DNA of 64,000 nucleotides from Strongylocentrotus droebachiensis (GCA_035222895.1 JAVYIG010002718.1:167384-231383), one strand, 5' to 3'; positions 38,215-51,110 are shown, counted from the first letter of the stretch. The notes: generated by a model not told the origin, from the sequence alone. Made by a program: numbers and translations.

Positions 38215-39181
38215 TGAAGCCTCCGAAACAAATTAGATAAATATTATGGATGTCTTATAATTTGGGAAAATATAGTGATTCATTTCAATACTTTATATAT
38301 TAAAATATTCATAAAGCTTGGAAGATTTATATGTATTAACTTTTTTATTATTTGGTGAATGATTCTTACATTATTAAGGTTTGAAACAGGTGAATACTCC
38401 TAGTACTGGTGTACAATTTCTTTCTGAAATACTGACTACTTGTAAATCATTAAAAATATAAAAAGCCAATAACATCTAACACATTCCTGTACTTTATTAG
38501 ACCAAAACCAAACATAAAATAGGAAAACTGTAAACAAACCCTGATCTATAAAACCACAATAGCCAAAAATATGGTGTTAACTACAGTTTGAAGCCTCCGA
38601 AACAAGTTTTTTTGGTTATTAGTAAGTCTTGAAAAAAATTAACTGGATATCTATTTACTTTCAACTTCAAGGGAGCCTGCACATCCTAACATATGATTGC
38701 CATGCAGATTTAACATGAAACACATTGGTCTAGGTATTTAAAAAATGAAAAATAATCTTTTTGCTGTTTCGGAGGCTTCAAGTGTTTCGGAGGCTTCAAG
38801 TGCTAACGGAAAGTTTGTATCGTCTGTTATTCTTTAACAGTGGGGAATATCTCAGCTTTTTGTTGACAAGTGATTTAGGGGTCCTAATGCTACATTTTTA
38901 TATAATGATTGGATAAGTTCCTATATTCATATTTGTACAAGCTGTCTGAATAGTTTGTTTCGGAGGCTTCAATTCAGCTAACGGAAAAATGGCTCGACTC
39001 AGTCAAGCTTTCAAAAAATTCTTACAAGCAACATGATCAGACAAATTTTGTCATTAGTTGGAAGTATAGATATCAAGTGTTATATCAAGAACAAATGAAA
39101 TGGTAGAAAGCACTTTTCAAACCAGAGCTCTTCACATGAAGTTTGTTAACTATTGTTAACGGAAAATGAAGTCTCCGAAAC
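38215..39181. repeat. Right subterminal motif group, GTTTCGGAGGCTTCA (copy 1)
   Basis: Forward motifs lie at 38766-38780, 38784-38798 and 38957-38971. Reverse motifs lie at 38215-38229, 38589-38603 and 39167-39181, the last being the GTCTCC variant. Most are adjacent to GTTAAC, GTGCTAACGGAA or AGCTAACGGAA. Together with the left group this gives nine sites in one element. Confidence 0.8.
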
Positions 39182-40251
39182 GACAAATAACAACACTCCG
39201 TTCTCAAAAATAGAGGAGCCGTCACAGTTTAAACTTCTTTGGCACTTTACATTGAACATCTAACTTCACATTCTGCATAACAAAAACAATCCTCACTGTT
39301 CCTGAAAAAAATGCAGGGCTTTACAAAAATGTCTATGTGTTTTGTGTACATCAAAAGGGTCACATTTAGGGTACTTATGTGCCTGCCAAAATTTAACGAA
39401 GTAATCCCTGAAGAAGTTTATGCTACCCAAGGTAGCACCCAAGTAGGTTACTCATATGCCAAAATATCTTTGAATTCTGTAGCTTTATGAGATCACTAGA
39501 GAAAAAAAATTCAAAATTTCAAAGTTACACCCTTTACCGTGAAAATGACCATATGAGTACAATATTACAAATAATACTATAATCATATCAACATCATTAA
39601 TTAAAACATCACCTGGTAATATATTACACATTCATCATAATTAATGTTTCAACGATCAAAGAATTAACTCTGGTAGTCCAAAAATCATTACTAGTCGACA
39701 TCAATGAACGATTCAAATATCATACTGACTAGATATATATATGGTTTCTAGTGGGACAATATAATCAATAATTGTTATTACACTGGGAAACATTCATACA
39801 TTTGTAAACTGATTATGATCTCTGGTACTTACCACATAGTCCGGATTATTATACTTCAGAATAAACAGAAAAAGGGGAAAATTGAAGAAACTTATTGATT
39901 TTTATGCACTCTATCTTATAATTTGATCAATATGCGGCAACGTTTGTGTGAGCGGGGGGTAGATTGGATTATGAATCATGATATGATTGTTTAACAGACA
40001 ACTGTATCTGATTTAGAACAAGATATAAATCAACATGTTGGGCCTATCAATGATGTTGATGTGCATTGGACAAGCCTCCCAGAGAGACAAGCTAGCAAGC
40101 TTTTCTGTAGTGCAAGGTGATCAGTTTGAGGATGTTTAAATACAATGAAAAACACAAAAGAGATCAAAACATGACCAGATCTGTCTGTTCATTCCCATCA
40201 TGAGATATTTAATGATAATTTAGGTCCTTTTAAGATCAGGAGGGTCACCCT

Positions 40252-40270
40252 CCCCCCCCCCCCCCCCCCC
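40252..40270. repeat. Poly-C run of 19
   Basis: An uninterrupted cytosine homopolymer inside Eph intron 2, preceded by GGTCACCCT and followed by TCCC. Confidence 0.95.
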
Positions 40271-40333
40271 TCCCAATAGCCCCTGGTTTCCTGGGATTTG
40301 ATTCTGTTAATGTTGAGCCATACATAAGTATTG

Positions 40334-40692
40334 CCTGTTTAAAATCAGAAGGTCATTAACTCTGTATTAAACAGTGTATATGCACAGAAGTAAACCCCCT
40401 TCTGCTTTCAACAGATGACAATGTCTGTTGAGAGCCAGAAAGGTGTTAACTTCTTTACTTTTACACAGACTTAAAGGCCCACTGCACTACTGGTAGCTAC
40501 TTGCGCCCTCTATATAACAAACAATGCCTAATCGGTGACCATTGGTCCCCCATGATCCTCTTTTTCTTATGTTAACTGAGAGCTGAGTTTATGAGATAAC
40601 CACCTGTCCAGTGACCTTGTAGAGCGGTTTAATCCCTCCTGTAAACTATGGCAGATAAGCTTTAAATGAACATCCTTCTGGCTCTAAACAGA
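40334..40692. repeat. Two hairpin-family elements, GAGCCAGAAGGG type
   Basis: The first hairpin spans about 40334-40413, from CTGTTTAAAATCAGAAGG to CCTTCTGCTTTCAACAG. A second left arm, CTGTTGAGAGCCAGAAAGG, at 40424 pairs with CCTTCTGGCTCTAAACAG ending near 40691, leaving about 230 bases between the arms. Confidence 0.65.
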
Positions 40693-41425
40693 TGATATGT
40701 CATAATCATGTTGGGAATACATGTACATTTAGGAAATTTGATATATTCTCATTTATCGTCCCGCATAATAAGCGGGAGCACTCAGAAGCCAGGTGTACAT
40801 GAACAAATTTCATCACCAGCATATTGTACCGACGGGGAATTACGGCAAAAATATCGCTGTTCTGCGGCGCGGTCCATTACTACGCTTCATAATCAATACA
40901 AAGTATCGCATGCGACAAGTCCCATAAGCACACAAGGTAGTGAGCCGTAACAAATGAATTGAATTAGATGTCCCATGATTGCATCCCGGCACGCTCTAAC
41001 AAGCTCTCAAACGACAAAAGCCTCTAATTTGATCAAATATCTCATCCCCTTTCCCTTTTTTGGCACACGGGCATGATGAACATACATCGTAAAATCATAT
41101 CTGCATGACGTACATGTATGTAGGTTGCAATGTAATATGTGCCCCCTTTTCCCATTTATCAAATACGGAAAGATCTTTCACACAGTATGTTTGGATCGAG
41201 AATGTCATTAACTCTTTGTAAAATTTCAAATTTTTCATTTCCCCTAACAAAAAGCTGCTAAAATGGCAACATCTTCATCTAAAAATCCTGTTTTGGGAAA
41301 TATCAATATCTTTATTTTCTTTCTGTAAGAATGCTTTACAAAATCTGCATATTCTTATTTCAGCAGATCTAGCTCAATGTGAAATGGACTTATACAGTAG
41401 CACTAGCAGCTATTCCATAACACAC

Positions 41426-41475
41426 ACTCTCTCTCTCTCTCCCCCCCCCCCCCCCCCCCCTCTCTCTCTCCCTCC
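41426..41475. repeat. (CT)n-C20-(TC)n tract
   Basis: A CT dinucleotide repeat to 41440, a run of 20 cytosines at 41441-41460, then TC repeats. The same head-to-tail arrangement of C run and CT repeat recurs at 43459-43511. Confidence 0.95.
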
Positions 41476-41745
41476 CTCCGACTCTCTTACCTGTAAGCCT
41501 ACCCCCTCGGTTACATTCCACTACTTGTAATATGTAAATGGCCACTGGAGACAAATTGAACAGATTTGCCGGGACAGTGTATGAAATTGGAAATTCAATT
41601 TTAGATTGGAACAGAAGACATGATCTATCGTGTGCCTCGGAATCTTTCCCGTGATCTAGTTATAAAGATCACATACCATTTTTCAGGAGGGAGAGCGCCA
41701 AAAGGGCATACATGCATACTGATCTACATGTATATCTACACTGGG

Positions 41746-41858
41746 TTAAAGCCCTTCTGGCTCAAAACATTTTGTTATCTTACATGTATTTCAACAGATC
41801 ATATATCATTTTTCTTTAAGAAATTTACCCGTTAAGAATTAGAAGGGCATTATTAACT
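41746..41858. repeat. Inverted-order hairpin-family element
   Basis: TTAAAGCCCTTCTGGCTCAAAACA near 41746-41769 (first 20 bases diagnostic) faces GAATTAGAAGGGCATTATTAAC near 41836-41857. Here the arms lie in the opposite order to the 12848 copy. A further degenerate arm, AAAGCCATTCTGACCCTAAG, lies near 41891-41910. Confidence 0.5.
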
Positions 41859-41993
41859 CATACTAAGTACATGGAAAATTTTATAATTCTAAAAGCCATT
41901 CTGACCCTAAGCAGACAAACTGACAATTTTTCTTTTTAATTCAAACCATAGAATACCTATTCCTATTTCCTATCAAAGACCCTTATAAAAATC

Positions 41994-42228
41994 CAAAGCT
42001 AGAACTCAACACAAATAAATATTTTATATCAGCATTTTGCTGAATCAACATTATCTCAAAATACTCAAGAACCGTCACATGCTTGTCATATAAAAAGGCC
42101 TTTTTCGTACAAAGCTAGAATTTAACATAACTACATAATTTATAGGAGCATTTTGCTGAATCGACATTATCTCAAAATACTTGAGAACCGTCACATGCTG
42201 GTCATATAAAAGGCCTTTTTCGTAGAAA
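41994..42228. repeat. Tandem duplication, two units of about 116 bp
   Basis: Unit 1 (41994-42109) and unit 2 (42110-42228) both start with CAAAGCTAGAA. They share AGCATTTTGCTGAATC, ACATTATCTCAAAATACT, GAGAACCGTCACATGCT (AAGAACC in unit 1) and AGGCCTTTTTCGTA in the same order with few changes. The region is AT-rich and non-coding. Confidence 0.85.
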
Positions 42229-42698
42229 ATTACACGTGCCTCGTCCATAGGTCAAAACGTGCATATATACACTTTTTAATTCTGATTTTGTGATGTATAC
42301 CAAGATTGTACTGGAGCTCCTGTACTTTGAAATGGAGCTCTTTCGCTGATCAAACAAGCTTGGTTCAAGTTGTATAATGATTGTGCAGAAAGGATCATGA
42401 CAAATAGAATGCTGGATAATTTATTTTGCTGAGTAGTCGGTAAATACAAGGTACAAGTGTTATTATGGCATCCCCCATATTGAACAATGCCCTACCGAGT
42501 ATGAGTCACCATCACGAATCTATACTATAAGTTTATAACTTTAAATATAAACAATATAAATCTTGACACACAATACTGTTGTTTGATGAAGTACATGTGA
42601 TCAGTATTTATATGTACTTTAGAAATTATAACTTTACAGATAAACAATTAAATATAAACAAACAGTAAAGATGTTTGACATTGTGCATGTGATATCTT

Positions 42699-42762
42699 GT
42701 CTGTTTGGAACCAGAAGGGCACACACCCCTTTACTTTAACGCCCTTCTTGCTCCAAAGAGAC
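42699..42762. repeat. Hairpin-family element, about 64 bp
   Basis: GTCTGTTTGGAACCAGAAGGGC faces GCCCTTCTTGCTCCAAAGAGAC with a short pyrimidine-rich loop; the first 20 bases of each arm pair well. It has the same architecture as the copy at 12848-12917. Confidence 0.7.
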
Positions 42763-43458
42763 ACTACATCATGAGTCATAATCTATCAATTTTACAACTA
42801 TACAGATAAACAACTAAATTTAAATAAACAGATAAAGAAGCTGTTTGATATCTAGGCCTAATTCACGTGATATAGCATGATCTTTTAAGATGACCAAGCA
42901 ATTTGCAATTATAACTTCATGTGAACCCTACGGATAAAGTGGAGTGGAATTTTGCCATAATTGTGAATTCTCAAATATGTAATATAAACATTTAAGTAAA
43001 TATATATGATTTTATATTTCATTGTATTTAAAATAAAAATTTAAAGGTAAATGCAACCATGCCAGTTTCCAAATCCTGAGCCAGTTGAAGTGCCAGCACA
43101 AAGCTTTCGTTGAAACTGCGGTAAATAGTCCTTGGTTCCTGAAAACAACTTCAAGTCCTTAGCTGTGAAAATGACATGTGTTTACTTTTGCTGCCGGCCA
43201 AATTCAGACCGACCCGTTTGAAATCCTGAGCGTAAGGGACAAATTTAGCTTCTGGCAAATAGTTCCTTCTGAATAATCTCAGGAATTTGCACTTGAAGGG
43301 AAAGGGTACATGGTTGCTAAAGACAGTGTTTTGTTTAATGGTTACTTCTTGTAACTGCAAACTTGAAGTTATGAAGTGATTGTAATTTGGAATCATATAA
43401 TATAATATAGTTTGATGTTAAAACCTGAGTTTCCAGTTCCAAGGTATGTTGTTTGCTA

Positions 43459-43469
43459 CCCCCCCCCCC

Positions 43470-43509
<40 letters not shown>

Positions 43510-43511
43510 TT
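43459..43511. repeat. Poly-C run joined to (CT)n
   Basis: Thirteen cytosines are followed by TTTCTCTCT repeated CT units. Open frames across it are low complexity. Confidence 0.95.
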
Positions 43512-44178
43512 TTAATTCTCCTCCTCCTCACCCTTCTTTTCTCTTTTTTACAGGCCTATATGTACATGGACCTCCCTTCTTTTTTTATTTTTCTCTCCAT
43601 CCTCTTATCTAATACACCCTTGACCATCCCCCTTTTGTCATCTTTCAGTGTTTACTTGTCAACAAACCAAGAACAAAAGCTCCATCTTCAGTAAGCAGTT
43701 AGCACCTAGGTGTTAGACTCCGGTCTTGTTTACTGTCTACCCTTGTAACTAGACCACAGGACCACATTAAGACCTAGACCCACTTAATGGAACTTTAATA
43801 GTCCTGTCTGTGTACATTGCATTGTCTTATTGCATGTTTGTATGTGTGATTATGGTTCAATTCAGTAATTCCATTATTGAATGTCTTCATTATCTGATAA
43901 CAGACTCAAGTTGTTAATGAACTACCGTTTGATAGCTCAAATATGCACCATTATGCACGATGAGAGAACACAAAATGGGAACAAAGAAGGGAAAATTGGA
44001 CTTGTCCTTGCATCACCGTGATCAAGTTTAAGGCGACTGCAATAAATTGATCATTAACAGCTTATTGTAACATGATTTACAGTGCAACACAATAACTACC
44101 TTCAATATTACAGACCAAGCTGAAATGTACACCTTGTTGTAATGAACATAACAACAGACATAAACATGTACATATCAT

Positions 44179-44248
44179 CTATTCAGAGCCAGAAGGGAGT
44201 TATCCCTTTGTTACAGTATATGAATTAACACCCTTCTGGCTCCACACA
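44179..44248. repeat. Hairpin-family element about 100 bp from Eph exon 2
   Basis: CTATTCAGAGCCAGAAGGGAG faces CACCCTTCTGGCTCCACACA (20 or fewer bases of each arm matter), with a GTTAT and ATTAAC inner pair. It sits 99 bp from the exon 2 donor, inside intron 2, and would fold in the pre-mRNA. Confidence 0.7.
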
Positions 44249-44346
44249 TACAATATACATGTACAACTGCCCATACATTGTACAGTACTATGAAGATGAC
44301 ATAAATGTGTTTTTTACACAAAGATTTGAAATGGAACTTTACTTAC

Positions 44347-44432
44347 CCCCACATATGTTTGAGAATCTGGATCTTGGGGTGGATATACAGTCCAATATAA
44401 GCCTGAAAAGGCGTTACTGTCGTATAATTTAA
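44347..44432 (-). CDS. Eph: Eph receptor exon 2: start of ephrin-binding domain
   Basis: This 86-bp exon encodes residues 24-51 and completes the valine codon 23 split by intron 1. The acceptor is TTCTCTCCTCTGCAG before TTAAATTA, and the donor is GTGGGG|GTAAGT. The product reads KLYDSN, GLYWTVYPP and then YVG, which joins directly to WTESG of exon 3. That matches the E-V-x-L-L-D...G-x-L-G-W-x-x-Y-P opening of Eph ligand-binding domains. Vertebrate EPH genes have a short second exon at the same place, here slightly longer because of an extra DPDSQT-type insertion before the glycine. It is too short to stand out as an open frame and was recognised from splice phase and homology. Confidence 0.9.
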
Positions 44433-47399
44433 CTGCAGAGGAGAGAAGGTTTAGGAAGATACAAAAAAGAGAAAAAGGTTATATATCAATAGTCAATTTT
44501 TGCTTTCATAAACATGTCATACTACATGTATAATCATTGTTCTTAACATTTTATGACAATCTCCTTTTCAATCTTTTAAAGTTTGTGACAACTTTTACTT
44601 GATCGAAACAACATGAAATAATATCATTATAGCATCTTTCCTTGTATTATCTTATATATTTCAAAGGGGGGTTCAGACTTATTTTTAACATATAAGATAT
44701 ACAGGTGTATACTGTAATTGCTCAAAATCTGTCCTCCGTGTCTTTCTCTTCTAAGTACCCTCCAAGTATTTTTCGCAAGATCTCACTAAAGATGCTTCAC
44801 TTTCTTCGCAAGCAGAGAGGAGGGCCATGGCAATGACCTTGGATGTATGTGGCATTTTGGTTAGCCGGAGATTAAAATCTCCACAAAAGCTTCTTTTCTC
44901 TCTTCATTCTCCTCCTCCTCTTCTCACCATACCCATCATCTCCACAACCAATGGTCCGTCCTCTATTTTTGTTCTCCTCCGCCAAAAAAATCTACCCGAC
45001 AGGGTTGTAGGGAATCACGTTTCCATCCCTCGCATCCCAGCAAAGGCTCTCTCATCGCAAGCATTACGACAGCCAACGCTCACCGACCTCGGGCGAGAAA
45101 CCCAAGTCCGCTTCTTTTACCTACCCTTCTCTCTTTTTTATTGCGAAAAGACTTTCAAAAGGCTTTGAAAAAGCGGCCCAGCTACTGTTGCACTCCGAGG
45201 GCCCGGGGCGACTGCGACGAGAGTCTATGAAATGTCCTGGGCTTTGCTAGTCAGCTTGTTGCACGGTATACAACATGTTTCAACAATTTTCTTAGCCGGT
45301 AAAAGCAATGCTTCCACATTCTCAACTTTGGGACCCCCATGTTACTAGAAGTATGTGTATTGTAGAAAATTAACTCAGCCTAAATATAGTTTTAAAAATT
45401 CCTTTCCCATAGTTTTCAGCCAAATCATTGCAAAAAACCCTAATTGTCTTCTGGTAAGAATCAAAAATTCTCTAATTAGTATTCTTATTTTGAAAGTCAT
45501 GTTATATAAATGAATAAATTGGGACATGTAGCTAAGTCTTCTCTTTGTTTCGTTGATATTTAAAGTACAACATTCAAGAAATTATTAAGTTCTTTTATAC
45601 TACATGTATGTTTCTATGTGCCTGAGTGATTTATAGATGTAACTATACTAACAAATTGTCTCAATACCCATGCAGAAGTATACTAGGCCTAATAGATTGA
45701 AATAGATGGAAATGAAATGGATGCAATGAAATATTATGGAGAACCTACAAGAAATCTAAATTTATTATACCTCAATTTACTTTCACTATTACCGGTAACA
45801 TAAACAAGAACATGCATGTATCTCCTCATTTTCAAAAATGTTTATCACTATGGAATTGGAGATCTTTCTCAGCGTTGTAGCACTGAACATGAATGTTTCT
45901 TCATCGTTTTACCCCTTGGTGCAGTAAATTCAATTACTTTCCTATAGTTTTCAGCCAACTTCGGATTAGAGCACCGATAAACAGATTGAAATAGGAACTG
46001 TAGGTACTGAATTTCTTTCCGTGAGGCCCCACCGAACGACGAAAGGGGGACGGAGACGACGGCAGCGAAATCAGAGTTTCGTTATTCGTCGTCTGCAGTC
46101 GACTTCGCACACTAGTGGCGGGCGGGCGGCCACTGGTCATGAATTATGCATGCCGTTCCTAAACGGAAGCAGATGAACACATAGAGGGCTGGGGGGCATT
46201 GTGCATTTTAAATGCAGTGAAAATACATGTTTCCAAAGCTGGGTATAGGCACGTGTAGGAGGTAGATGTGTCGATGATACATCATAGATAATACAACTGC
46301 TATGCATGGCATATACTGCATATTGCAGGGGTTTACATTTTCAAATGCTATATACACCTGTCATGCTGTGTGTCCTCAATATTTCCTATGTGTCATTCGT
46401 TCTTGCTGAATTTATTTTACTCTTTAACGGAAGCATCTATGTTTCTAATTCAATAATACACCCATACAAGTATATTCCCTTGGTGGTTTCAACAAAAGTT
46501 TTCTCAAGAGAATTCATTATCTTTTACTTGCCAATTACAATTTGTAATTTGTATTTTATTCAATTAAGCATTTATATGGTAGATATTCATAAAAGCTACA
46601 AGAAAGACGCTTGTCTAATAAGTTCAGCTTTTCTTAATCACATTCCTTCAAAGAAGTATGCATTTAGCTTCAAACTTAGTCATCACCGCTTCAAGAATCA
46701 ATTCTTCTAGGTACCATCTGTATAAAAAAGAAGATTATTGCTTGTAGCCAAATTCCTCAAATTGTTAGTATCTCAATTTAGTCAGAGATGACAAAGCCAG
46801 CATTAGTTACATATTGTAGTCTTATTCATAAGCTTTGACTGGTCTAAATTACTTCTACTCCAACGCTTTCTTTCATAATTTTTTTACAGAAGGGGGAGCA
46901 CTTGTTTACGACCGCAAACGGACAAAGGAAATTCCTACGGACGAGCCATGTACCATTGTTGTCGGCATTGTTCATGTGCGCTGGAATCTGCAGTAAAGGA
47001 AACCTTTGTCGGGCTGGGTGCATCACCGATGTACATTACGATCATCTCCCGTTATAGGACAGAAGTCCCCGTTGGGTATTAGGTCGAGAGAGAATAGGGG
47101 GGTGAAAAATCAATTTGGTGCGCTCAACACTGCTGGTTAATTCCCGGCTGGACCTCTTTTCTAAATCAATGCCAATTTTGTCACCGAACATGCATACAGA
47201 CGAATACATAGATACACCATGGATGTAATCGTCAGACGGTTTTTTGCCAGGTCGTGTCGGGACATGAGAGATTTGCATTGAGTAGGTAGGCCAGATATTG
47301 GTCACAGATTCTCGCACAGAACAAGCAGCTGTGCTAAAGGCTCCTTGCATAAAGACATGGAGATATATGGGAGAAATGAGGTCACACTTTAAGATGGAG

Positions 47400-47412
47400 A
47401 GGGGGGGGGGGG
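47400..47412. repeat. Poly-G run
   Basis: About 12 to 13 guanines follow GGAGAG. The tract lies inside a chance minus-strand frame of 144 codons, where it would encode a proline run. Confidence 0.9.
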
Positions 47413-48718
47413 TTAAATCTCTAGATGAGGAGACAACTGTTTGAGATGCACTTTCCACTCGTATTTGTTTGTCCATCTGCCTGTCCTGTGTGTCACACTC
47501 ATCCCTAGAGAATGTGGGATTGCATTTATTCCATTAACTGATGTCAGGGTATTCATTTAACCTTTTCCTTCATTGATTCAATTTCTTAACCTTTGATCAT
47601 ATTCATCGAACCTAATTTTGAATATTTAAATTATTGTCAAATGTCAATGATTCAATTCTTAAAAATAATATGAAATTCGATCAACCAAACCTATTGTGTA
47701 AATTCTTTAAAAAACGATAATATCCAATGTTACAAATTAAATTTTACAGTCATTTAAGTGAACTGGTGACATACAATAATGAGCACATGTGCTTTTCAAG
47801 TAGTTGTTGTCAAATTCACTAAAAACAATTTAAAAAAATACAAAATGAATTCCTTCCTGTATGTATTTGAATAAGTCCTCTTCTAATGAAAACATTAATG
47901 AGCTATTTCTTATTATTGGATATTAGGCATCAAGTTAATTTTGTACATGTTCATGTAGGCCTTGAACAAAATATGTAAAATATCTGTCACCTCTGTATCA
48001 TACGACACATAACATTGATTTACATCTCTTGCAGACAACATGCAGGACATTAATATTAATTTACAACCCTCGCAGACAACTTGCCGTCTTTTGCATTTTC
48101 TTTCCAAATCCATGTTCATGACACCATCTCCTCCTGTTAAATACTATACAGACACCATTAATCTACGAGCCACCAGTATGCCAGACTATTAACAAAAGTT
48201 TGAATGTGAAAACAGCATACAGGCAAGCCCCATGTTTCCTTCCGTACACAAAAGAACACAAAGAGAAGTCCCTGCTTTAATTACAGTCAGGTTATCAAAT
48301 ATTCACGAGAAATCTCATAAAATATTTGTGAAATTGATGCTGAGGCACTCAACCAGTAGGTTTGCTCCCGACTTTGAATGCTAATGGGTATTTTTATCGG
48401 GTGGGCATGAAGCGCAATGAAAAGTGTATTGTTTGACGCAGCAGGTCTGTTTACCATTTGTAACGTATTCGATCAATGTACTGTATTTGATGCTTTGATT
48501 TGAATTATCGATAATAATGGCGATTTGTCTGTTCACGTGTATGTATAGGTAAATATTGGTACAAAAGGGCCTTTCAAATTATATATTGTTTTGAATAAAT
48601 AAATCACATTCCCTACCTTTCAGGAAGAAAATAATACTGATAAAACACCAAATAAAGAAATCATTATCTTCACAATGTATTTTAGAGGGCCAGTATCTAA
48701 TTAAAACAGGGTACAAGT

Positions 48719-48850
48719 CCCCCCCCCCCCCTCCCTCGTACCTTTGAAACTCAAATGGAATACCATATATGCACATGTAGATACATAACACCTCCAAATG
48801 CCCCATTAATTTTCTTACTGAATTGTTCCCCCCCCCCCCCCCCCTCCCCC
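48719..48850. repeat. Two poly-C runs (13 and 17)
   Basis: Cytosine homopolymers at 48719-48731 and 48828-48844, separated by about 95 bp of unique sequence and both followed by TCCC. Confidence 0.95.
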
Positions 48851-51110
48851 TTCAAAAATCATGGTTCCACCATTGGGCTGTTAATTATATTTACCAAAGA
48901 GTTGCAAAAATATTGCATTAATATACCCTACCTAATCAAGAACATTAAAACTAGAGAATGCCTACACTTTCAGAAAGACATTTAGATTAGCCATAATTAC
49001 AGTTCAGGAAGGCAATATTTTATTATGTTCTAAAGCAAATAAAAGGTAACTTCATAATGCATTTTAATTCATATCATGCCGAAATATACTGTCCTAAACA
49101 TTGACAATGTGTGCAGAGGTATGCAACGGCTTTTCAGATATATTGCTTCTGTTTCTGCTCCAGTTAGGAGACCACAGTATGCTGATGAGCGGTGGCCAAA
49201 ATCAATAGAAACAACGACTTCAGCCACCAAAATTGATTCACATTAGCATACCTTTAGAAACGAGAGAATGAAGTCAACTCAGGGCAAGTTCATTACAATT
49301 GTACAAGACAAAGGAGCCTGGCACATTGGCAACACTTACAATGTATACATGGAGTTCTAACCTTGTTATTTTCAAGCATATATTCTTTTTTGATGTACCC
49401 AAAAGCCTTACATGTATTTTTCTATACTGCCTCAATAGTGAATATACATAAAGTTTGGGATGAAGTACAGGTACATAAAATGGTACATAATTTCTTTGCT
49501 ACACATTTTTTAATTAATTGATTTTCTATGTACACTTTGTTTTCAAGACATATTGTAAAACAGCCTTTGAGGAACTAATACTTCAACAAGCTCTGCTTCT
49601 AGTAAGTTCCTCTTTTCTTGTGCTATTACTATTATATTTGTCTATTCATTGTATGTTTTGCAAGAGAATTAAAATCATTTGAATATAAATGGGGATGTTG
49701 GCAAATCTTTTTGAATTAGATTTCCCAAATGAGTGTGTTTTAGAAATACAGTAGCTATATTATCAGGGAGGTTTCACTTCCATGCTATGTACAGTACAGA
49801 GGTATTTTTGTGCAGCAAGATAAATTGTCATTGATTCTCCTACAGACTGCACAGAATGTCAATATCAATAGAAGCACTGATCATTATGTTGCTAAAACGA
49901 GAATGTAATTTAATGTGTCCTAATATCATCCATCATAAATATATTTTCACCTATCAAATGTCATCTAGCAATATTAGAAATAACCGGGGAGGACACACAC
50001 TACTAGCTGCGGGTGTACTACATTGTACAGGGACATATAGAGTTCATGTTTTGTGGGCTCGACCACAAATTACATGGCCAATGGTTCCTAACCTACAGAC
50101 GACGGACGAACGACGAAACACCATCACTCTCCCGAATAGCCGCAAAAAGAGAGATAGAGGGAGAGAGAGAGGTGTGAGAAACTACAAGCACCCTCCTGAG
50201 TTACTATACAAAAGGAGTCCTAGCCTGTTCCCCTCCCTCCCTCCCTACCGGTCTAATGGTCTATATTCAGGGGGTAATGGAGGTCTTTTGCTTCGGTATA
50301 CTCCAAAACAGATGACGAGAGGCTGAAATTGATCTTTGCAGCCCATTAAATGGTGGGGTGTACACCTATGCGGTCGATATGCCAAAAATATGATAGTGGG
50401 GAAATTGCTTGCAAGACATTACGCGCAAAATGGGAGATATTTATCGGAGGATCGAACACGGAGACTTGGAAAATGAAAAGACAGCTTCCTATATTCTTGG
50501 AAGCTTTTAAATTGTCTTGAATTTATCTTACTCCGGTATCACTTTCAAGGTTCCAGACAAAGGGAGTGTTTTAATAAATAATAAATGCTTAGAAAAAAAT
50601 GCAAGTAAAATAGAAATCTTGCTCTTGTATCTGGGTCGATACTGTAAGGAAACATTTACAAATAATATTTGCGTAATTCGCTTACGGCTCCGGGCGTTGA
50701 TTTTAAGAAAATTGCAAAATTTTGATGGACGTATGAAGGTTAATTGCACTATAATGTGGCCAATTTGCAGTCTACTTATATATCAAGTTCTTCACTGTGT
50801 GCCGAAACCATAGATGCTGCTCTGATCAATGCCTGTGGGCGAGACTATCTCTTTTAATACGAGCCGTTAAAATTGCACCTCTCTTGGCGTGATACGACCC
50901 ATAATGCATCCCCGACACGTCTTACTCTTTCGTGCAAGTAATAAGACCAGGTTGTTGTTTTCGCTGCTCTCTGATGACGGAGTAATGACATTAAATAATT
51001 CATGTGCACATCACCATCTTGTGGGGTTTGCAAAATTGATCACCCTTTTCTCTCCACACCTTGGCTCTTCGATTTACTACTTGTAGGAATCTCTACTCTC
51101 TTCCTCGACT

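Larger units (their letters stand above)
34651..39551. mobile_element. 4.9-kb terminal-inverted-repeat DNA transposon, copy 1
   Basis: The left end begins TGGTCATTTTCAC and goes on through AGTAAAGGGTGTAACTTT. The right end is its inverted copy with one mismatch over about 31 bp. Both sides carry TA, or ATAT if the palindromic flank is counted, as target duplication. The body holds nine GTTTCGGAGGCTTCA motifs, a nested SINE and four minus-strand exons. No transposase with a recognisable catalytic core is readable, so the copy is probably non-autonomous or decayed. A second copy lies at 53315-58173 in the same orientation. TA duplications suit Tc1/mariner, ISL2EU/IS4EU or Zator, but no protein evidence separates them. 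Confidence 0.85.
22329..44346 (-). other. Eph intron 2, about 22 kb
   Basis: The intron is bounded by the GTAAGT donor after exon 2 and the pyrimidine-rich CAG acceptor before exon 3. It holds the first copy of the 4.9-kb inverted-repeat element, a hAT-like MITE, several hairpin elements, tandem duplications and CT or C tracts, all listed separately. The stretches 22329-23307, 24171-27167, 27701-28204, 28341-34650, 39552-40251 and 42763-43458 show no supported gene. A CG-richer block at 24930-25240 and another at 33040-33300 stand out from the AT-rich background and might be regulatory. Confidence 0.88.

Noticed and set aside
44827..45168. Plus-strand frame of 113 codons
   Set aside because: No domain; it includes a CT-rich run. 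The CG-rich part is better read as a possible regulatory island.
46306..46710. Plus-strand frame of 134 codons with hydrophobic stretches
   Set aside because: AT-rich sequence with composition-driven Ile, Phe, Tyr and Leu, no homologous motif and no splice context.
47042..47476. Minus-strand frame of 144 codons
   Set aside because: No recognised domain, a poly-proline artefact from a poly-G run, and no supporting splice signals. Chance is more likely, though the region may be a conserved non-coding island.
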